Shown one piece after another: positions 1 to 9,776 of a stretch of 64,000 nucleotides of DNA; position 1 is the first letter of the stretch; each line of letters starts with the position of its first letter. The notes below the pieces were generated by a model. It did no database searches, was not told where the DNA came from, and was given only the letters and a program-made list of their open reading frames with translations. The DNA is from Cotesia glomerata (lineage: Eukaryota; Arthropoda; Insecta; Hymenoptera; Braconidae). The translations under genes and the position numbers were made by a program. The stretch lies in NCBI RefSeq assembly GCF_020080835.1, contig NW_025401443.1:186001-250000 (forward strand), written 5' to 3'.

Positions 1-912
1 ATTTCGAGCCGGGGACTAATTAGATATATATATTTTGAAAACGTGTACGTTACAACTTCACCATATCTACGACGATATTTAGATACAATTAACTAAATAA
101 TTAGTAATTAATTGCTAATTAATCGATTAATTGATGATTAATCAATTAATTCGCTGATTTATTAGTAATTAATTACTAATTACTTGATTATTTCGACGAT
201 TAATTACTAATTAATTGGTCTATTAATTGCTAATTAATTGATTATTTCGACGATTAATTAGCAATTAATTACCACTAGAATTTGTGTAATGTATGTTTAT
301 ACAGTAATTTCTGTAGTGAACGTGGAGAAAACTAGGTAATTTCAAAAATTATCGAGTGATCATCAATTAATCAGTAATTAGTTGATTATTTGATTGATTA
401 ATCGATTAATTATCCGATTAATTGATCAATGGTTTAATTATTTGATTGATTAATTTGCTTATCTGATTAATTGATCAATGGTTTATTCATTTGATTGATT
501 AATTGGCCAATTACTTGATTAATTCATTGGTTAATTGTCCAATTAATCATTTAATTGATTAATTAATGATTTATCATGTTTTTAGCAATTTCAGCCTCTT
601 CTTCACTATGTCGAGGCTTATTTTAATGTAATTAAAGATTAATCGATTTATTAATGATTGATTAATTGACAGTTTGACGCAATTTCGAGCTTACTTTCAC
701 TATTTCATCACCTATTTGTATGCCTATATAGCGTTTTGGTTCTTATTTGTTCCATCTGGGAGCCTATTTTTTGCTTTATCAATCATATTTGCACCTATTT
801 TTCAAAAATTTGGCTTTGATTCTGATGTTTGCAACTTTATTGTACGCGTTTTATTACAATGAAGGATTAATGTTCAATAATTCAGACATTACATCAACAG
901 TTTTACTATATT
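1..912. repeat. AT-rich simple-sequence region
   Basis: The stretch is dominated by interleaved direct and inverted copies of short ATTAAT/ATTGATTAA words, densest from about 60 to 660. Only very short open frames occur and none resembles a protein. It is read as low-complexity intergenic DNA flanking the BEL element. No gene is seen. Confidence 0.6.
908..912. repeat. Target site duplication ATATT (left), BEL element
   Basis: The five bases ATATT immediately precede the left LTR and recur immediately after the right LTR at 8735-8739. Five bases is the usual duplication for BEL/Pao integrases. Confidence 0.9.
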
Positions 913-1886
913 TGTTTTGTCGAAAACTATCCACTTAGGATAGTTTCCGTAATTGTTTTAAAAATTATAGTTAATTTGGGATTAGGATATTAAATAAATT
1001 GTGCGTCGATTTGTAGGGGAATAAAATGAAGATTTATTTATCCCCAGAGGAGGAAAACTCAGTTGCACTGAGAAAAAACCTCCTCGAATGAAAAAATGTA
1101 CAAGTAAGAACGCAAAGCGTGTAGTGCGAATAAGACTATGTGTAAATTGCCGTCGCAATCAACACGAGGTGAGCTCAACCTTCTTAGAAACGCAAAATGT
1201 ATTAATTCAGAATTCGTGAATTGACGCTAACTTTTAAGTTAACTAGAGTCGATTGATAGTGCAATACTAATTGATCGACGTACAACGTCAGTGTAAATAC
1301 TGATAGATTATAATTATTAGTGTAGGAACTAATTAGATAATTTTGACGTCAGAATTGAATAATTGATGAAATTTGATTTGATAGAATGATGGTTAAATGT
1401 CGAACGATGAATTTAATGTAATTTATTATAAGTATTGCGTATTAACTATGGATTGACTAAAGCCGCGTGGCTGATGCAATCCTTTCTCAATATGGCGCGC
1501 AATAACCGCGTGGCGTCACTTATTAATTTTGATTTATTTAACTCACTGAATAATTACTAATGAAATTTAATGAATCGAGAATTTAATTGGTAATTGAAAT
1601 TAATGAAACTAATAATATTTAATGAAAATTTTAAGTGTTAAAGTAAATGCGTATTATACGTGATAAATCAGAAAACGATTGACACAGAGTAGTCGTACTA
1701 GTACAAGCGTCCAAGCTATCAACTGCTTTCCGCCCGCCACGCGAGCCGGCTTCTCTCCCGCTAACCAGGGCGCGCATGAGCGACAGCCATGGTGTGACAC
1801 GAATTTACACGAGTTGGAGCGATCAAGCCCGAAGGCGCAACTCCTCATATAAATTTCTATTGAATGTTTTTTCTATCGGTTAAACA
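913..1886 (-). repeat. 3' LTR of BEL element
   Basis: This 974-bp copy lies at the low-coordinate end and is therefore the 3' LTR for the minus-strand element. It matches 7766-8734 almost base for base. Visible differences are A-run lengths near 1070-1090 and a short indel near 1720. A short open frame inside it has no protein resemblance and is ignored. Confidence 0.93.
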
Positions 1887-1899
1887 TACTCCCCCCGTT
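1887..1899 (-). other. Polypurine tract of BEL element
   Basis: Read on the minus strand, a G-rich run (AACGGGGGGAGTA) abuts the 3' LTR. This is where the plus-strand DNA primer of an LTR retroelement is expected. Confidence 0.7.
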
Positions 1900-1941
1900 G
1901 CGAAGGCTGAGCAAGATGGTATGAATAGTGTTTACAATTAG

Positions 1942-4900
1942 TTACATTACATGATTACAATGTTTTGATTTTATAAAATTCAAGAATTGATTGGTAAAGG
2001 ACATAGTAGAGTGATATTTCGTTTGTATATCCCTTTGAGCCGTTCGGATTGAAGCTACTCTTGTCACATCATCATCTCCTGGATGAATGTCGACCACCAC
2101 TCCCAGCTGCCACCGCATACATGGTTGGTTTTTATCCATCAATAAGACGACTTGATTGATTGAAATTTCTCCTTGAGAGGAATGCCATTTTTGCCGAATT
2201 TGAAGTTCATGGAGGTATTCCAAATACCAACGTCTCCAAAAGTCTTGTCTAGCCTTGATAATGAATTGCCAAACATTGAGTCTGTTATCTGGAACATCAG
2301 AAAAATCATTTTCAGGCAGCATTGTGAGAGGACGTCCTATTAAAATATGAGCAGGCGTCAAGGCAATAGGATCATTAGGATCACTAGATAGAGAACAGAG
2401 AGGACGAGAATTTAGTATAGATTCTATTTGGATGGTTAGAGAATTCAATTCTTCGAAAGTGAGAAGTTGGTCTTTTACCACTCGTTTAAAGTGGTGTTTG
2501 AAGGATTTTACAGCTGCTTCCCAAATACCACCAAAATGAGGAGATAGTGGAGGATTGAACGTCCAGATAATGTTTTTGCGTACAGCATATTCGTTAACGG
2601 AATTTTGATGGGATTTTGAATTAAATAACACATACAATTCTCTCAATTGATTATTTGCGCCTACAAAATTAGTACCATTGTCCGAATAGACGTGAGTTGG
2701 AACTCCTCGTCGACCAATGAAACGACCAAATGCCCCGAGAAAACCTTCTGTTGTTAAATCGCTAGCAATTTCTAAATGTATAGATTTAGTAGTCATGCAA
2801 ACAAAGACGCATCCATAGACTTTAATTTTTGTTCTGTTTCTGAATTTACGTTCTTTAATAAAGAGCGGTCCAAAGTAGTCTACACCCATGTGGGAAAATG
2901 CCGCTGATTCGGTGACTCGAGATCTAGGTAAATTAGCCATTTTACCTTGCAGTATTACAGGCTGATGTCGAATGCATGTGACACAATTTTTTACAATTTT
3001 ACGGATCTGGTTTTTACCGTCTAGTAGCCAAAATTTGTGTCTAAGATTTGAAAGCGTACTCTGTATACCTGAATGGTATAATTTTTCATGTGTTTCTCTA
3101 ATAATTAAATCGGTAACATAATGACGTGAAGGTAATAAAATAGGATGTTTCTTTGAAAAAGATATAGGAGCATGTTTCAAACGACCTCCTACTCTCAGTA
3201 GTCCATCTGAATCGATAAATGGATTGAGACATCGCAATCGTAAGTTCTTAGTCTCTCTGGTTTCCTTAATTTGTTCGATTTCATAATGATATTGTTCGTT
3301 TTGAATCATAGTCAAGATTTTTATTTCAGTTGATAATTTTTCTTCTACGCTTAAAGATTTGTATTTGAAGGCATTATTTTTTAACATTCGTAAACAATAA
3401 GAAAGGGAAATTATAAGTTTGGAATATGATGAAAATCGTTTAAACAAATTCTCAGTAGTGGCTAATAAACAGGTAATTTTTCGAGTACCTGGAAGTTCGA
3501 AAGGAACAGCAGGCTTTAAGTTAGGCCAATTAAGAGAGTCCTGTGAGAGCCACGTGGGACCTTCTAACCACATTTTGTTATTTAAGAATTCAGAAGGAAG
3601 TTGACCTCTAGATAAACAATCTGCCGGATTGTCTTTGGTTCTAACATGTCGCCATTCGACTTTACTGCAAAGAGTTTGAATTTTTGTTACGCGATTTGCT
3701 TCAAAGACCTTCAGAGAGTTAGGAGACCGTTTGAGCCATTGAAGTACAATAGTTGAATCAGACCAAAACGTAACTTTAGAAATATCAAAGTCAAAGGAGG
3801 GAATTGTGTCTTTATATAATTTAGCGAGTAATAATGCTCCGCATAATTCTAATTTTGGAATTGTAACATCTTTGATGGGAGCAACTCGAGATTTAGAACA
3901 AACTAATTTTGTGAGTATGTTTCCGCGTTCATTTACTGATCTTATATAAATACAAGCACCATAGCCCACTTTACTAGCGTCACAAAATCCGTGCAATTGT
4001 ATGTCAGTCGGATTGGGAAGTAAAATATTGCGCTCAATAGAAAAATCTTTAATCAGAGGTAATTGTTCAGCAAATTTACACCAGTGTAAATGTAGCTCTT
4101 GTGGGACCGCTTCGTCCCAGTGGACCTTTAATTTCCAACATTCTTGAATGATAGTTTTTGCCGCTAATACTATAGGACCCAGAATTCCGATAGGGTCGAA
4201 AATTTTTGCAATATCAGATAAGATGGTTCGCTTAGTTATTTTTCGCGACGAGTCAATTGGTTTGACTGTGTAAATAAATTCGTCCGTTAGAGAATTCCAT
4301 GCAATGCCTAAAGTTTTAGAAATTGGATCATCATTGATAGCACAATCTAAATCTAAAGTTCTTTGATCGAAATTATCCAGTGCATGTCGATGATTTGAAG
4401 CCCATTGTCTGAGTTCAAATCCACCTTTTCGCACCAGTTGAATGATTTCATCACGCAATTTTAAAATTTCGGTCAAAGAATTAGATCCAGTTAGTAGATT
4501 ATCGACATAAAGATCTCGTTTTAATATTTTTGAAGCTACAGGAAAATTATGAGATTCGTCATCAGCAAGTTGGTTTACGGTGCGTATAGCTAAAAATGGG
4601 GCTGCAGAAACCCCGAACGTAACTCGTTTAAGTTCAAAAGTGCTAATATTGTTATTATGATAGTAAAGAATTCGTTGAAATTTGTGATGATCCGGATGAA
4701 TACAGATTTGCCGATACATTTGAGCGATGTCAGAAGTCATAGCATAAACAAAGGTGCGGAAACGCAAAATAATAGTGAAGAGATTGTCTTGTATAGTAGG
4801 TCCAGTTAGTAGAACTTCATTCAATGAGATACCTTTATCGGTTTTAGCTGAAGCATCAAATACAACGCGTACCTTGGTGGTAGTACTAGATGTTTTAATT

Positions 4901-5826
4901 ATCGGATGATGGGGCATATAATACCCAGGTCCACTATCATCCGGTACGTGTACCATGTGGCCAAGATCGATATATTCGTTCATGACTTTAATGTATTCAG
5001 CCTTTAATGAGGAATCTGAATTTAGTCTCCTCTGTAAGGATAGAAATCTTTTATAAGCTAGTTGTTTAGAATTTCCGAAATCGACATCGTCTACGCGAAA
5101 GGGTAATTTTACTACGTATCTACCGTCAGTATCGCGAGTAGTGTTATTTTGATAATAGGTCTCACACGTAGAATCATCAAAGGATCGAGAATCATTAGAA
5201 CCTAGGTCTTCAATATTCCAAAATTTGGTTAATTGACTCGATAGATCAGTTAATTGACAAGTTACAGGAAATACATCTTTATCATTATTGACTCCCCCCG
5301 CTACGACCCAGCCCAGTTGTGTTTTTTGTAGTATTAAATCACAATCATTTTGTGAGCGATTAATCTGTCCGACAGATAGAAGAGAAAGTGTGGTACCTGA
5401 ACCGATAAGGACATCTACAGGTCTTGGTATGTGAAATTGTGGATCAGCGAGTATTATGTTTTTAGGTATGCATATTTTATTACGTGGAAACATTTCATTC
5501 GGACTTAATTCTGCAATTTCATCAACGGTTAAAAATGACAATGTTCTTTGAAATTTATCGTTTAAAGATTTACAATTTATTTGTACGACATGTTTTGAAA
5601 GGGTTTGCATTCCATTAACAGCCCCGATTGGAATAGAACAATTTTGCATAGGAAGTTTTAATTTATTAGTCAAATTTTCAGTAATAAAATTAGCTGTTGC
5701 ACAGGTATCAAGTAAAGCGCGAGCTTGTATGAATTTACCTGCTGAATCACGCATCTGGATGAGAGCACTCATCATCAATTGAAAACGCGGTGTTCTAAGT
5801 ATGGTTGTATAATTATGAACGACTAG
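1942..5826 (-). CDS. pol: BEL/Pao Pol: protease, RT, RNase H, integrase
   Basis: The open frame runs from about 5826, with the first ATG codons at 5775, and gives roughly 1280 residues. From the N-terminus: an A17-type aspartic protease with LLDTCATANF (residue about 23); a reverse transcriptase whose catalytic box reads YVDNLLTG near residue 424, where BEL elements have YVDD; RNase H with FCDASKVGYG and FWSDSTIVL; an integrase zinc domain with H...H and CVTC; the DDE core with DYFGP, SDNGTNF and GGIWEAAV; and a C-terminal domain with a RWQLGVV motif. No internal stop is present. It shares its frame with gag, but the intervening nucleocapsid segment is in another frame. The YVDD to YVDN change would be expected to impair polymerisation; this is an inference from the general RT mechanism. 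Confidence 0.93.
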   Translation of the reverse strand, partial: LVVHNYTTILRTPRFQLMMSALIQMRDSAGKFIQARALLDTCATANFITENLTNKLKLPMQNCSIPIGAVNGMQTLSKHVVQINCKSLNDKFQRTLSFLTVDEIAELSPNEMFPRNKICIPKNIILADPQFHIPRPVDVLIGSGTTLSLLSVGQINRSQNDCDLILQKTQLGWVVAGGVNNDKDVFPVTCQLTDLSSQLTKFWNIEDLGSNDSRSFDDSTCETYYQNNTTRDTDGRYVVKLPFRVDDVDFGNSKQLAYKRFLSLQRRLNSDSSLKAEYIKVMNEYIDLGHMVHVPDDSGPGYYMPHHPIIKTSSTTTKVRVVFDASAKTDKGISLNEVLLTGPTIQDNLFTIILRFRTFVYAMTSDIAQMYRQICIHPDHHKFQRILYYHNNNISTFELKRVTFGVSAAPFLAIRTVNQLADDESHNFPVASKILKRDLYVDNLLTGSNSLTEILKLRDEIIQLVRKGGFELRQWASNHRHALDNFDQRTLDLDCAINDDPISKTLGIAWNSLTDEFIYTVKPIDSSRKITKRTILSDIAKIFDPIGILGPIVLAAKTIIQECWKLKVHWDEAVPQELHLHWCKFAEQLPLIKDFSIERNILLPNPTDIQLHGFCDASKVGYGACIYIRSVNERGNILTKLVCSKSRVAPIKDVTIPKLELCGALLLAKLYKDTIPSFDFDISKVTFWSDSTIVLQWLKRSPNSLKVFEANRVTKIQTLCSKVEWRHVRTKDNPADCLSRGQLPSEFLNNKMWLEGPTWLSQDSLNWPNLKPAVPFELPGTRKITCLLATTENLFKRFSSYSKLIISLSYCLRMLKNNAFKYKSLSVEEKLSTEIKILTMIQNEQYHYEIEQIKETRETKNLRLRCLNPFIDSDGLLRVGGRLKHAPISFSKKHPILLPSRHYVTDLIIRETHEKLYHSGIQSTLSNLRHKFWLLDGKNQIRKIVKNCVTCIRHQPVILQGKMANLPRSRVTESAAFSHMGVDYFGPLFIKERKFRNRTKIKVYGCVFVCMTTKSIHLEIASDLTTEGFLGAFGRFIGRRGVPTHVYSDNGTNFVGANNQLRELYVLFNSKSHQNSVNEYAVRKNIIWTFNPPLSPHFGGIWEAAVKSFKHHFKRVVKDQLLTFEELNSLTIQIESILNSRPLCSLSSDPNDPIALTPAHILIGRPLTMLPENDFSDVPDNRLNVWQFIIKARQDFWRRWYLEYLHELQIRQKWHSSQGEISINQVVLLMDKNQPCMRWQLGVVVDIHPGDDDVTRVASIRTAQRDIQTKYHSTMSFTNQFLNFIKSKHCNHVM

Positions 5827-6145
5827 TCAAGCTGTAGATCCCTTTATCAGTTGTTACAGTAGCGGGTGATTCGATTTTGGCAGAATCATGTTTTGATACG
5901 TTAGCATTATTTGTTTGTTGAGTTGCATTTTGATTAATGTGCAATGCAGTATGATGGAATTTCTTACAGACTCGACATCTGCTAGAAGTGCAGTTTCCCT
6001 GGTGTACGCGAAGACAATTATTGCAGAGTTTACTAGATTTTACGAATTTTATGCGTTCTCCTACAGTTAATGCATTGAATGTGTGACATTTATAGAGTGG
6101 ATGTAAATGTTTGCAACATGGGCAGGCAGAAGAGGAGGTTGTCAC
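5813..6145 (-). CDS. BEL Gag C-terminal part (zinc knuckles), shifted frame
   Basis: This 110-residue frame carries the Cys/His-rich region of a BEL Gag: CPCC...H...C, then CNNCLRVH...C, then CRVCKKFHHTALH. It sits between the gag frame, which ends at 6145, and the pol frame, which opens at 5826, and is in a different frame from both, while those two share one frame. The simplest reading is one original gag-pol frame that lost one base near 6150 and regained phase near 5820. Programmed shifting at both borders is possible but less likely. The frame has no start context of its own. Confidence 0.75.
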   Translation of the reverse strand: MTTSSSACPCCKHLHPLYKCHTFNALTVGERIKFVKSSKLCNNCLRVHQGNCTSSRCRVCKKFHHTALHINQNATQQTNNANVSKHDSAKIESPATVTTDKGIYSLTSRS

Positions 6146-7146
6146 TAAAGCTCGAACTGGCGTGTCAGTTTTTGTTTCTTCAAATTATTATTCGAGTGTT
6201 CATTACGTCTTCGTTTGGAAGAATGATCGGAATCGCGATGTTTATCGGGTCTGTGTGTATTAAGTCTGAAGGCAAAGTTTGAGATAAATTCACAAAATGA
6301 TTCGAATGTTGGGAGAGTGTCGTTGTCAGTGAACGTTTCTTGCCATTTGTTTTTAATTTCTGATGGTAACTTATTTTCTAATATTCGTACAAGTAAGGAT
6401 TCGGTAATATTAATTTGAAATGACTGTAGATTATTTATATGTTGCCGAGCATCATCTATCAACTTGTTTAAATTATCTGTTGTTGGGATCGAAATTGTAT
6501 TAAGATTAAGTATCGAGTCATAATGTTTACAAATTAATGCTCTTTTCTTCTGATATGTTTTAGTTAAAAAATCCCAAGCTTTAATATAATTCTCTGCACT
6601 CGCATCAAAAAGCGCTAGCTTGTTAGTTGCTGAGCCAATTAAACATCCGCGGAGGTATAAAAATTTGTTTAGATCATCAAGATCATTACGTGTATCAATA
6701 AGTGTTTTAAATGTGTTTTTGAAAGATAGCCAATTTTCAAAATTACCATCGAATTTAGGTAAATCAGTAGTAGGGAGTTTAGCAAGTCGTTGAGTCTCAA
6801 CAAAGGTAGTATTTCCCGCTGTAGTATTATTCGTACTAATGTTTGCATTATGTGAATTATTATGGTTAGTTCTATTCAATTGAGTTAACTTTTCAAATTG
6901 ATCCATAAGATCGTAAAATAATGTACGAACGTCTTCCGCGAGATTTACTTCATTATCCTCTGGTGTAGTTAATTCGAGTTTCTCAATAAGTTTTTCATAT
7001 TGTTCAAATAATTCCTTTACTTTTGTAAAGCGATAGTTAATGGACTTAGTTTTAACACCTTCAGCTGTTAGTTCATCCTGAAGTTTAGTAATTTTCGAAG
7101 CTATCATTACGCGTTTTTGTTCTAAAGAAACCCTTGGGTTATCCAT
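6145..7146 (-). CDS. gag: BEL/Pao Gag N-terminal part
   Basis: This 333-residue frame begins at an ATG at 7146. The N-terminal third is predicted helical and charged. From about residue 125 comes the DUF1759-type capsid region typical of BEL Gag, with LPKFDGNFENWLSFKNTF, LYLRGCLIGSA and the YIKAWDFLTKTY stretch. The C-terminus is rich in Asn, Lys and Arg, as expected just before the zinc knuckles, which follow at once in a shifted frame. It forms the structural shell of the retrotransposon particle in the cytoplasm. Confidence 0.9.
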   Translation of the reverse strand: MDNPRVSLEQKRVMIASKITKLQDELTAEGVKTKSINYRFTKVKELFEQYEKLIEKLELTTPEDNEVNLAEDVRTLFYDLMDQFEKLTQLNRTNHNNSHNANISTNNTTAGNTTFVETQRLAKLPTTDLPKFDGNFENWLSFKNTFKTLIDTRNDLDDLNKFLYLRGCLIGSATNKLALFDASAENYIKAWDFLTKTYQKKRALICKHYDSILNLNTISIPTTDNLNKLIDDARQHINNLQSFQINITESLLVRILENKLPSEIKNKWQETFTDNDTLPTFESFCEFISNFAFRLNTHRPDKHRDSDHSSKRRRNEHSNNNLKKQKLTRQFEL

Positions 7147-7745
7147 TTTGTGATAAATTTATAAAAATAACAGTAATAATAATCGTGATAAATATTAATT
7201 GATAATTAATTGTCTTATTTCTATAATAAATAGATTACTTGTGGTGATCAATTTATCTAAGAAACGACTTAAACACTTAATTATAATTAATAATAAATAA
7301 TTTGAGAATTAATAATGAAGATAGAGATTAATTAATAATTAATTATTCTGTCGAACAATAACTAGTCACCATACAATGACCAATTAATTGTCGATTATTA
7401 AATAATTAATTAAATTAAATTATACGTAAATAATAAGAATAATAACGTACGTAAATATTTAAATGATAACCAATTGCACTATTCGATTGATAAATTGATT
7501 GCCTAGTGACAACCAATCCGTCAGTCAAACTTAGACAATTAATTAAAATTACAAATGAATAAGTTGAATATATTGTCAAGTGATAAAATGATATGATAGT
7601 TAGTATTGAATAAATTTTAATAATTCAAAAACTTATCTCATATGTGTTGAAGTCCAACGATGCTGGCAGCAGCTGGGTGGTGTAGTGATTGGATCCTTGG
7701 ATCGTCTTGCTCGTCTTCGCAAATCAGGGTTCGTGTGCACTTCAA
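7147..7745 (-). other. BEL 5' leader with tRNA-like/pol III-like motif
   Basis: About 600 bp of AT-rich untranslated leader separate gag from the primer site. The part nearest the LTR, about 7672-7745, is unlike the rest. On the plus strand it carries a box-A-like TGGTGTAGTGATTGG at about 7678 and an imperfect box-B-like GGTTCGTGTGC at about 7728, directly before the tRNA-tail-like primer site. No gene is seen in the remainder. Confidence 0.5.
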
Positions 7746-7763
7746 ACCTCACAGGAGGCACCA
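7746..7763 (-). other. Primer binding site of BEL element
   Basis: Two bases inside the 5' LTR, the plus strand reads ACCTCACAGGAGGCACCA, the 3' end of a tRNA including CCA, so the element's sense strand is complementary to that tail. The acceptor half AGGAGGC would pair with GCCTCCT, the start of elongator tRNA-Met in insects, but the primer identity is inferred from memory of tRNA tails. Confidence 0.7.
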
Positions 7764-7765
7764 AA

Positions 7766-8734
7766 TGTTTTGTCGAAAACTATCCACTTAGGATAGTTTC
7801 CGTAATTGTTTTAAAAATTATAGTTAATTTGGGATTAGGATATTAAATAAATTGTGCGTCGATTTGTAGGGGAATAAAATGAAGATTTATTTATCCCCAG
7901 AGGAGGAAAACTCAGTTGCACTGAGAAAACCTCCTCGAATGAAAAATGTACAAGTAAGAACGCAAAGCGTGTAGTGCGAATAAGACTATGTGTAAATTGC
8001 CGTCGCAATCAACACGAGGTGAGCTCAACCTTCTTAGAAACGCAAAATGTATTAATTCAGAATTCGTGAATTGACGCTAACTTTTAAGTTAACTAGAGTC
8101 GATTGATAGTGCAATACTAATTGATCGACGTACAACGTCAGTGTAAATACTGATAGATTATAATTATTAGTGTAGGAACTAATTAGATAATTTTGACGTC
8201 AGAATTGAATAATTGATGAAATTTGATTTGATAGAATGATGGTTAAATGTCGAACGATGAATTTAATGTAATTTATTATAAGTATTGCGTATTAACTATG
8301 GATTGACTAAAGCCGCGTGGCTGATGCAATCCTTTCTCAATATGGCGCGCAATAACCGCGTGGCGTCACTTATTAATTTTGATTTATTTAACTCACTGAA
8401 TAATTACTAATGAAATTTAATGAATCGAGAATTTAATTGGTAATTGAAATTAATGAAACTAATAATATTTAATGAAAATTTTAAGTGTTAAAGTAAATGC
8501 GTATTATACGTGATAAATCAGAAAACGATTGACACAGAGTAGTCGTACTAGTACAAGCGTCCAAGCACAACTGCTTTCCGCCCGCCACGCGAGCCGGCTT
8601 CTCTCCCGCTAACCAGGGCGCGCATGAGCGACAGCCATGGTGTGACACGAATTTACACGAGTTGGAGCGATCAAGCCCGAAGGCGCAACTCCTCATATAA
8701 ATTTCTATTGAATGTTTTTTCTATCGGTTAAACA
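7766..8734 (-). repeat. 5' LTR of BEL element
   Basis: A 969-bp copy of the LTR at 913-1886, serving as the 5' LTR for the minus-strand element. It is followed by the ATATT duplication at 8735-8739. It should hold the element promoter; no TATA box stands out clearly in the AT-rich sequence. Confidence 0.93.
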
Positions 8735-8739
8735 ATATT

Positions 8740-9776
8740 TACATTCATTTGATCAATTTGAAACCTATTTAACCGTATTCCAAACTATATTTTTAGCTGA
8801 TTTTTGCTGTCTTAGAAATATTCAAGACTTTTTCTAATATTTACGCCTTGTTTGATAATGTTTGGCCCTGACTTTCAGTACTATAAATTTAAATTTCGTT
8901 CTGAAAGCACGCTCTAATCCTTAACCTATCAGAAATTCGAGTCTATTTTTTCGATTAGTATCGAGAGAATTTCGATATTAAACCACGTTTACTTTAGTTG
9001 TTAGTTTTAAATCCTAGAATTTTGTGGGTAGCGTTTTAATCAGCTGATTGGATATGAAATAACAAACGTCTATGAGTTAATTAGTGAAAATTTTTTATTT
9101 TACTACTATTTATTTTAAATCAGAAAATAAATCTGATTTGATAATAAATAGCCCCAATAAACGTAAAAATCATTACAATAATTTATTGTTTATTTATGCT
9201 ATTTCGACAGTATTTTTTACTGTAAGTTTTTTTTTATTTGGTTTTTTTCCATTGAACTCTTTAAAAAATAATGATAAATTAGCATTTATGAATGATTTAT
9301 CAAAATCTATCAACAAAACTTTGTATGTATATTATGATTAATTTTACCTAATTAATTTTGATGTGTACAAACGTTAATTCTTATTAATTAATTGTTATTT
9401 ATTTAGGTTGAATTAAAATATTTTATATCGAATGATTATTATTACCGGCGTATTATCGACGAATCAGCGACTTTAATTAATTATGGGGATTATTTACTGA
9501 ACGACGAGTAAATTTCCTTAATTAATTCGCAATAATCATGACGTGTGAGGTTAATTACGACTGAAATTTAGTCATGTGTTATTGAATGCGATTGCTTGAT
9601 TTGTATTTCTGTCCTGGCAATTAAAAATTGATGAATTATTTTTATTAAACTATTATTTAATGAAGTTATTGAAGGTTTATAATTCTGGCGGGCCATAAAA
9701 AGTAATTTTGATAATTTAATTTGAATTAAAAAATTTTTCAGCCGATTTTGTTTTTTATTAGATTTTGTAGATTTTG
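8740..9776. other. AT-rich intergenic stretch with one weak ORF
   Basis: The only notable open frame is 9084-9341 on the plus strand (85 codons), listed separately. Elsewhere short ATTAATT-type words recur as in 1-912. No RNA gene or repeat boundary is recognised. Confidence 0.4.
9084..9341 (+). CDS. Hypothetical ORF with one membrane segment
   Basis: An 85-residue frame begins with a charged N-terminus and has one strongly hydrophobic span containing FFLFGFFPL, followed by a hydrophilic tail with NKTL. The GFFPL ending of a first membrane helix is reminiscent of the N-terminus of GPI ethanolamine-phosphate transferases (PIGG/PIGO type), and a GTATGT donor-like site follows at about 9323. 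No second exon with the expected metal-binding residues was found downstream, so this may be chance in AT-rich DNA. It stands alone between two mobile elements. Confidence 0.2.
   Translation: MKIFYFTTIYFKSENKSDLIINSPNKRKNHYNNLLFIYAISTVFFTVSFFLFGFFPLNSLKNNDKLAFMNDLSKSINKTLYVYYD

Larger units (their letters stand above)
913..8734 (-). mobile_element. Full-length BEL/Pao LTR retrotransposon
   Basis: The element is bounded by two LTRs of 974 and 969 bp that differ only by a few short indels. Both begin TG and end CA on the plus strand, and the 5-bp sequence ATATT is duplicated at 908-912 and 8735-8739. Protein order on the minus strand is gag, zinc knuckles, aspartic protease, reverse transcriptase, RNase H and integrase, which is the BEL/Pao order. 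A G-rich polypurine tract lies at 1887-1899 and a primer site at 7746-7763. The near-identical LTRs imply a recent insertion. The coding part carries two frameshifts and one altered catalytic motif, so this copy may not be active. Confidence 0.95.
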
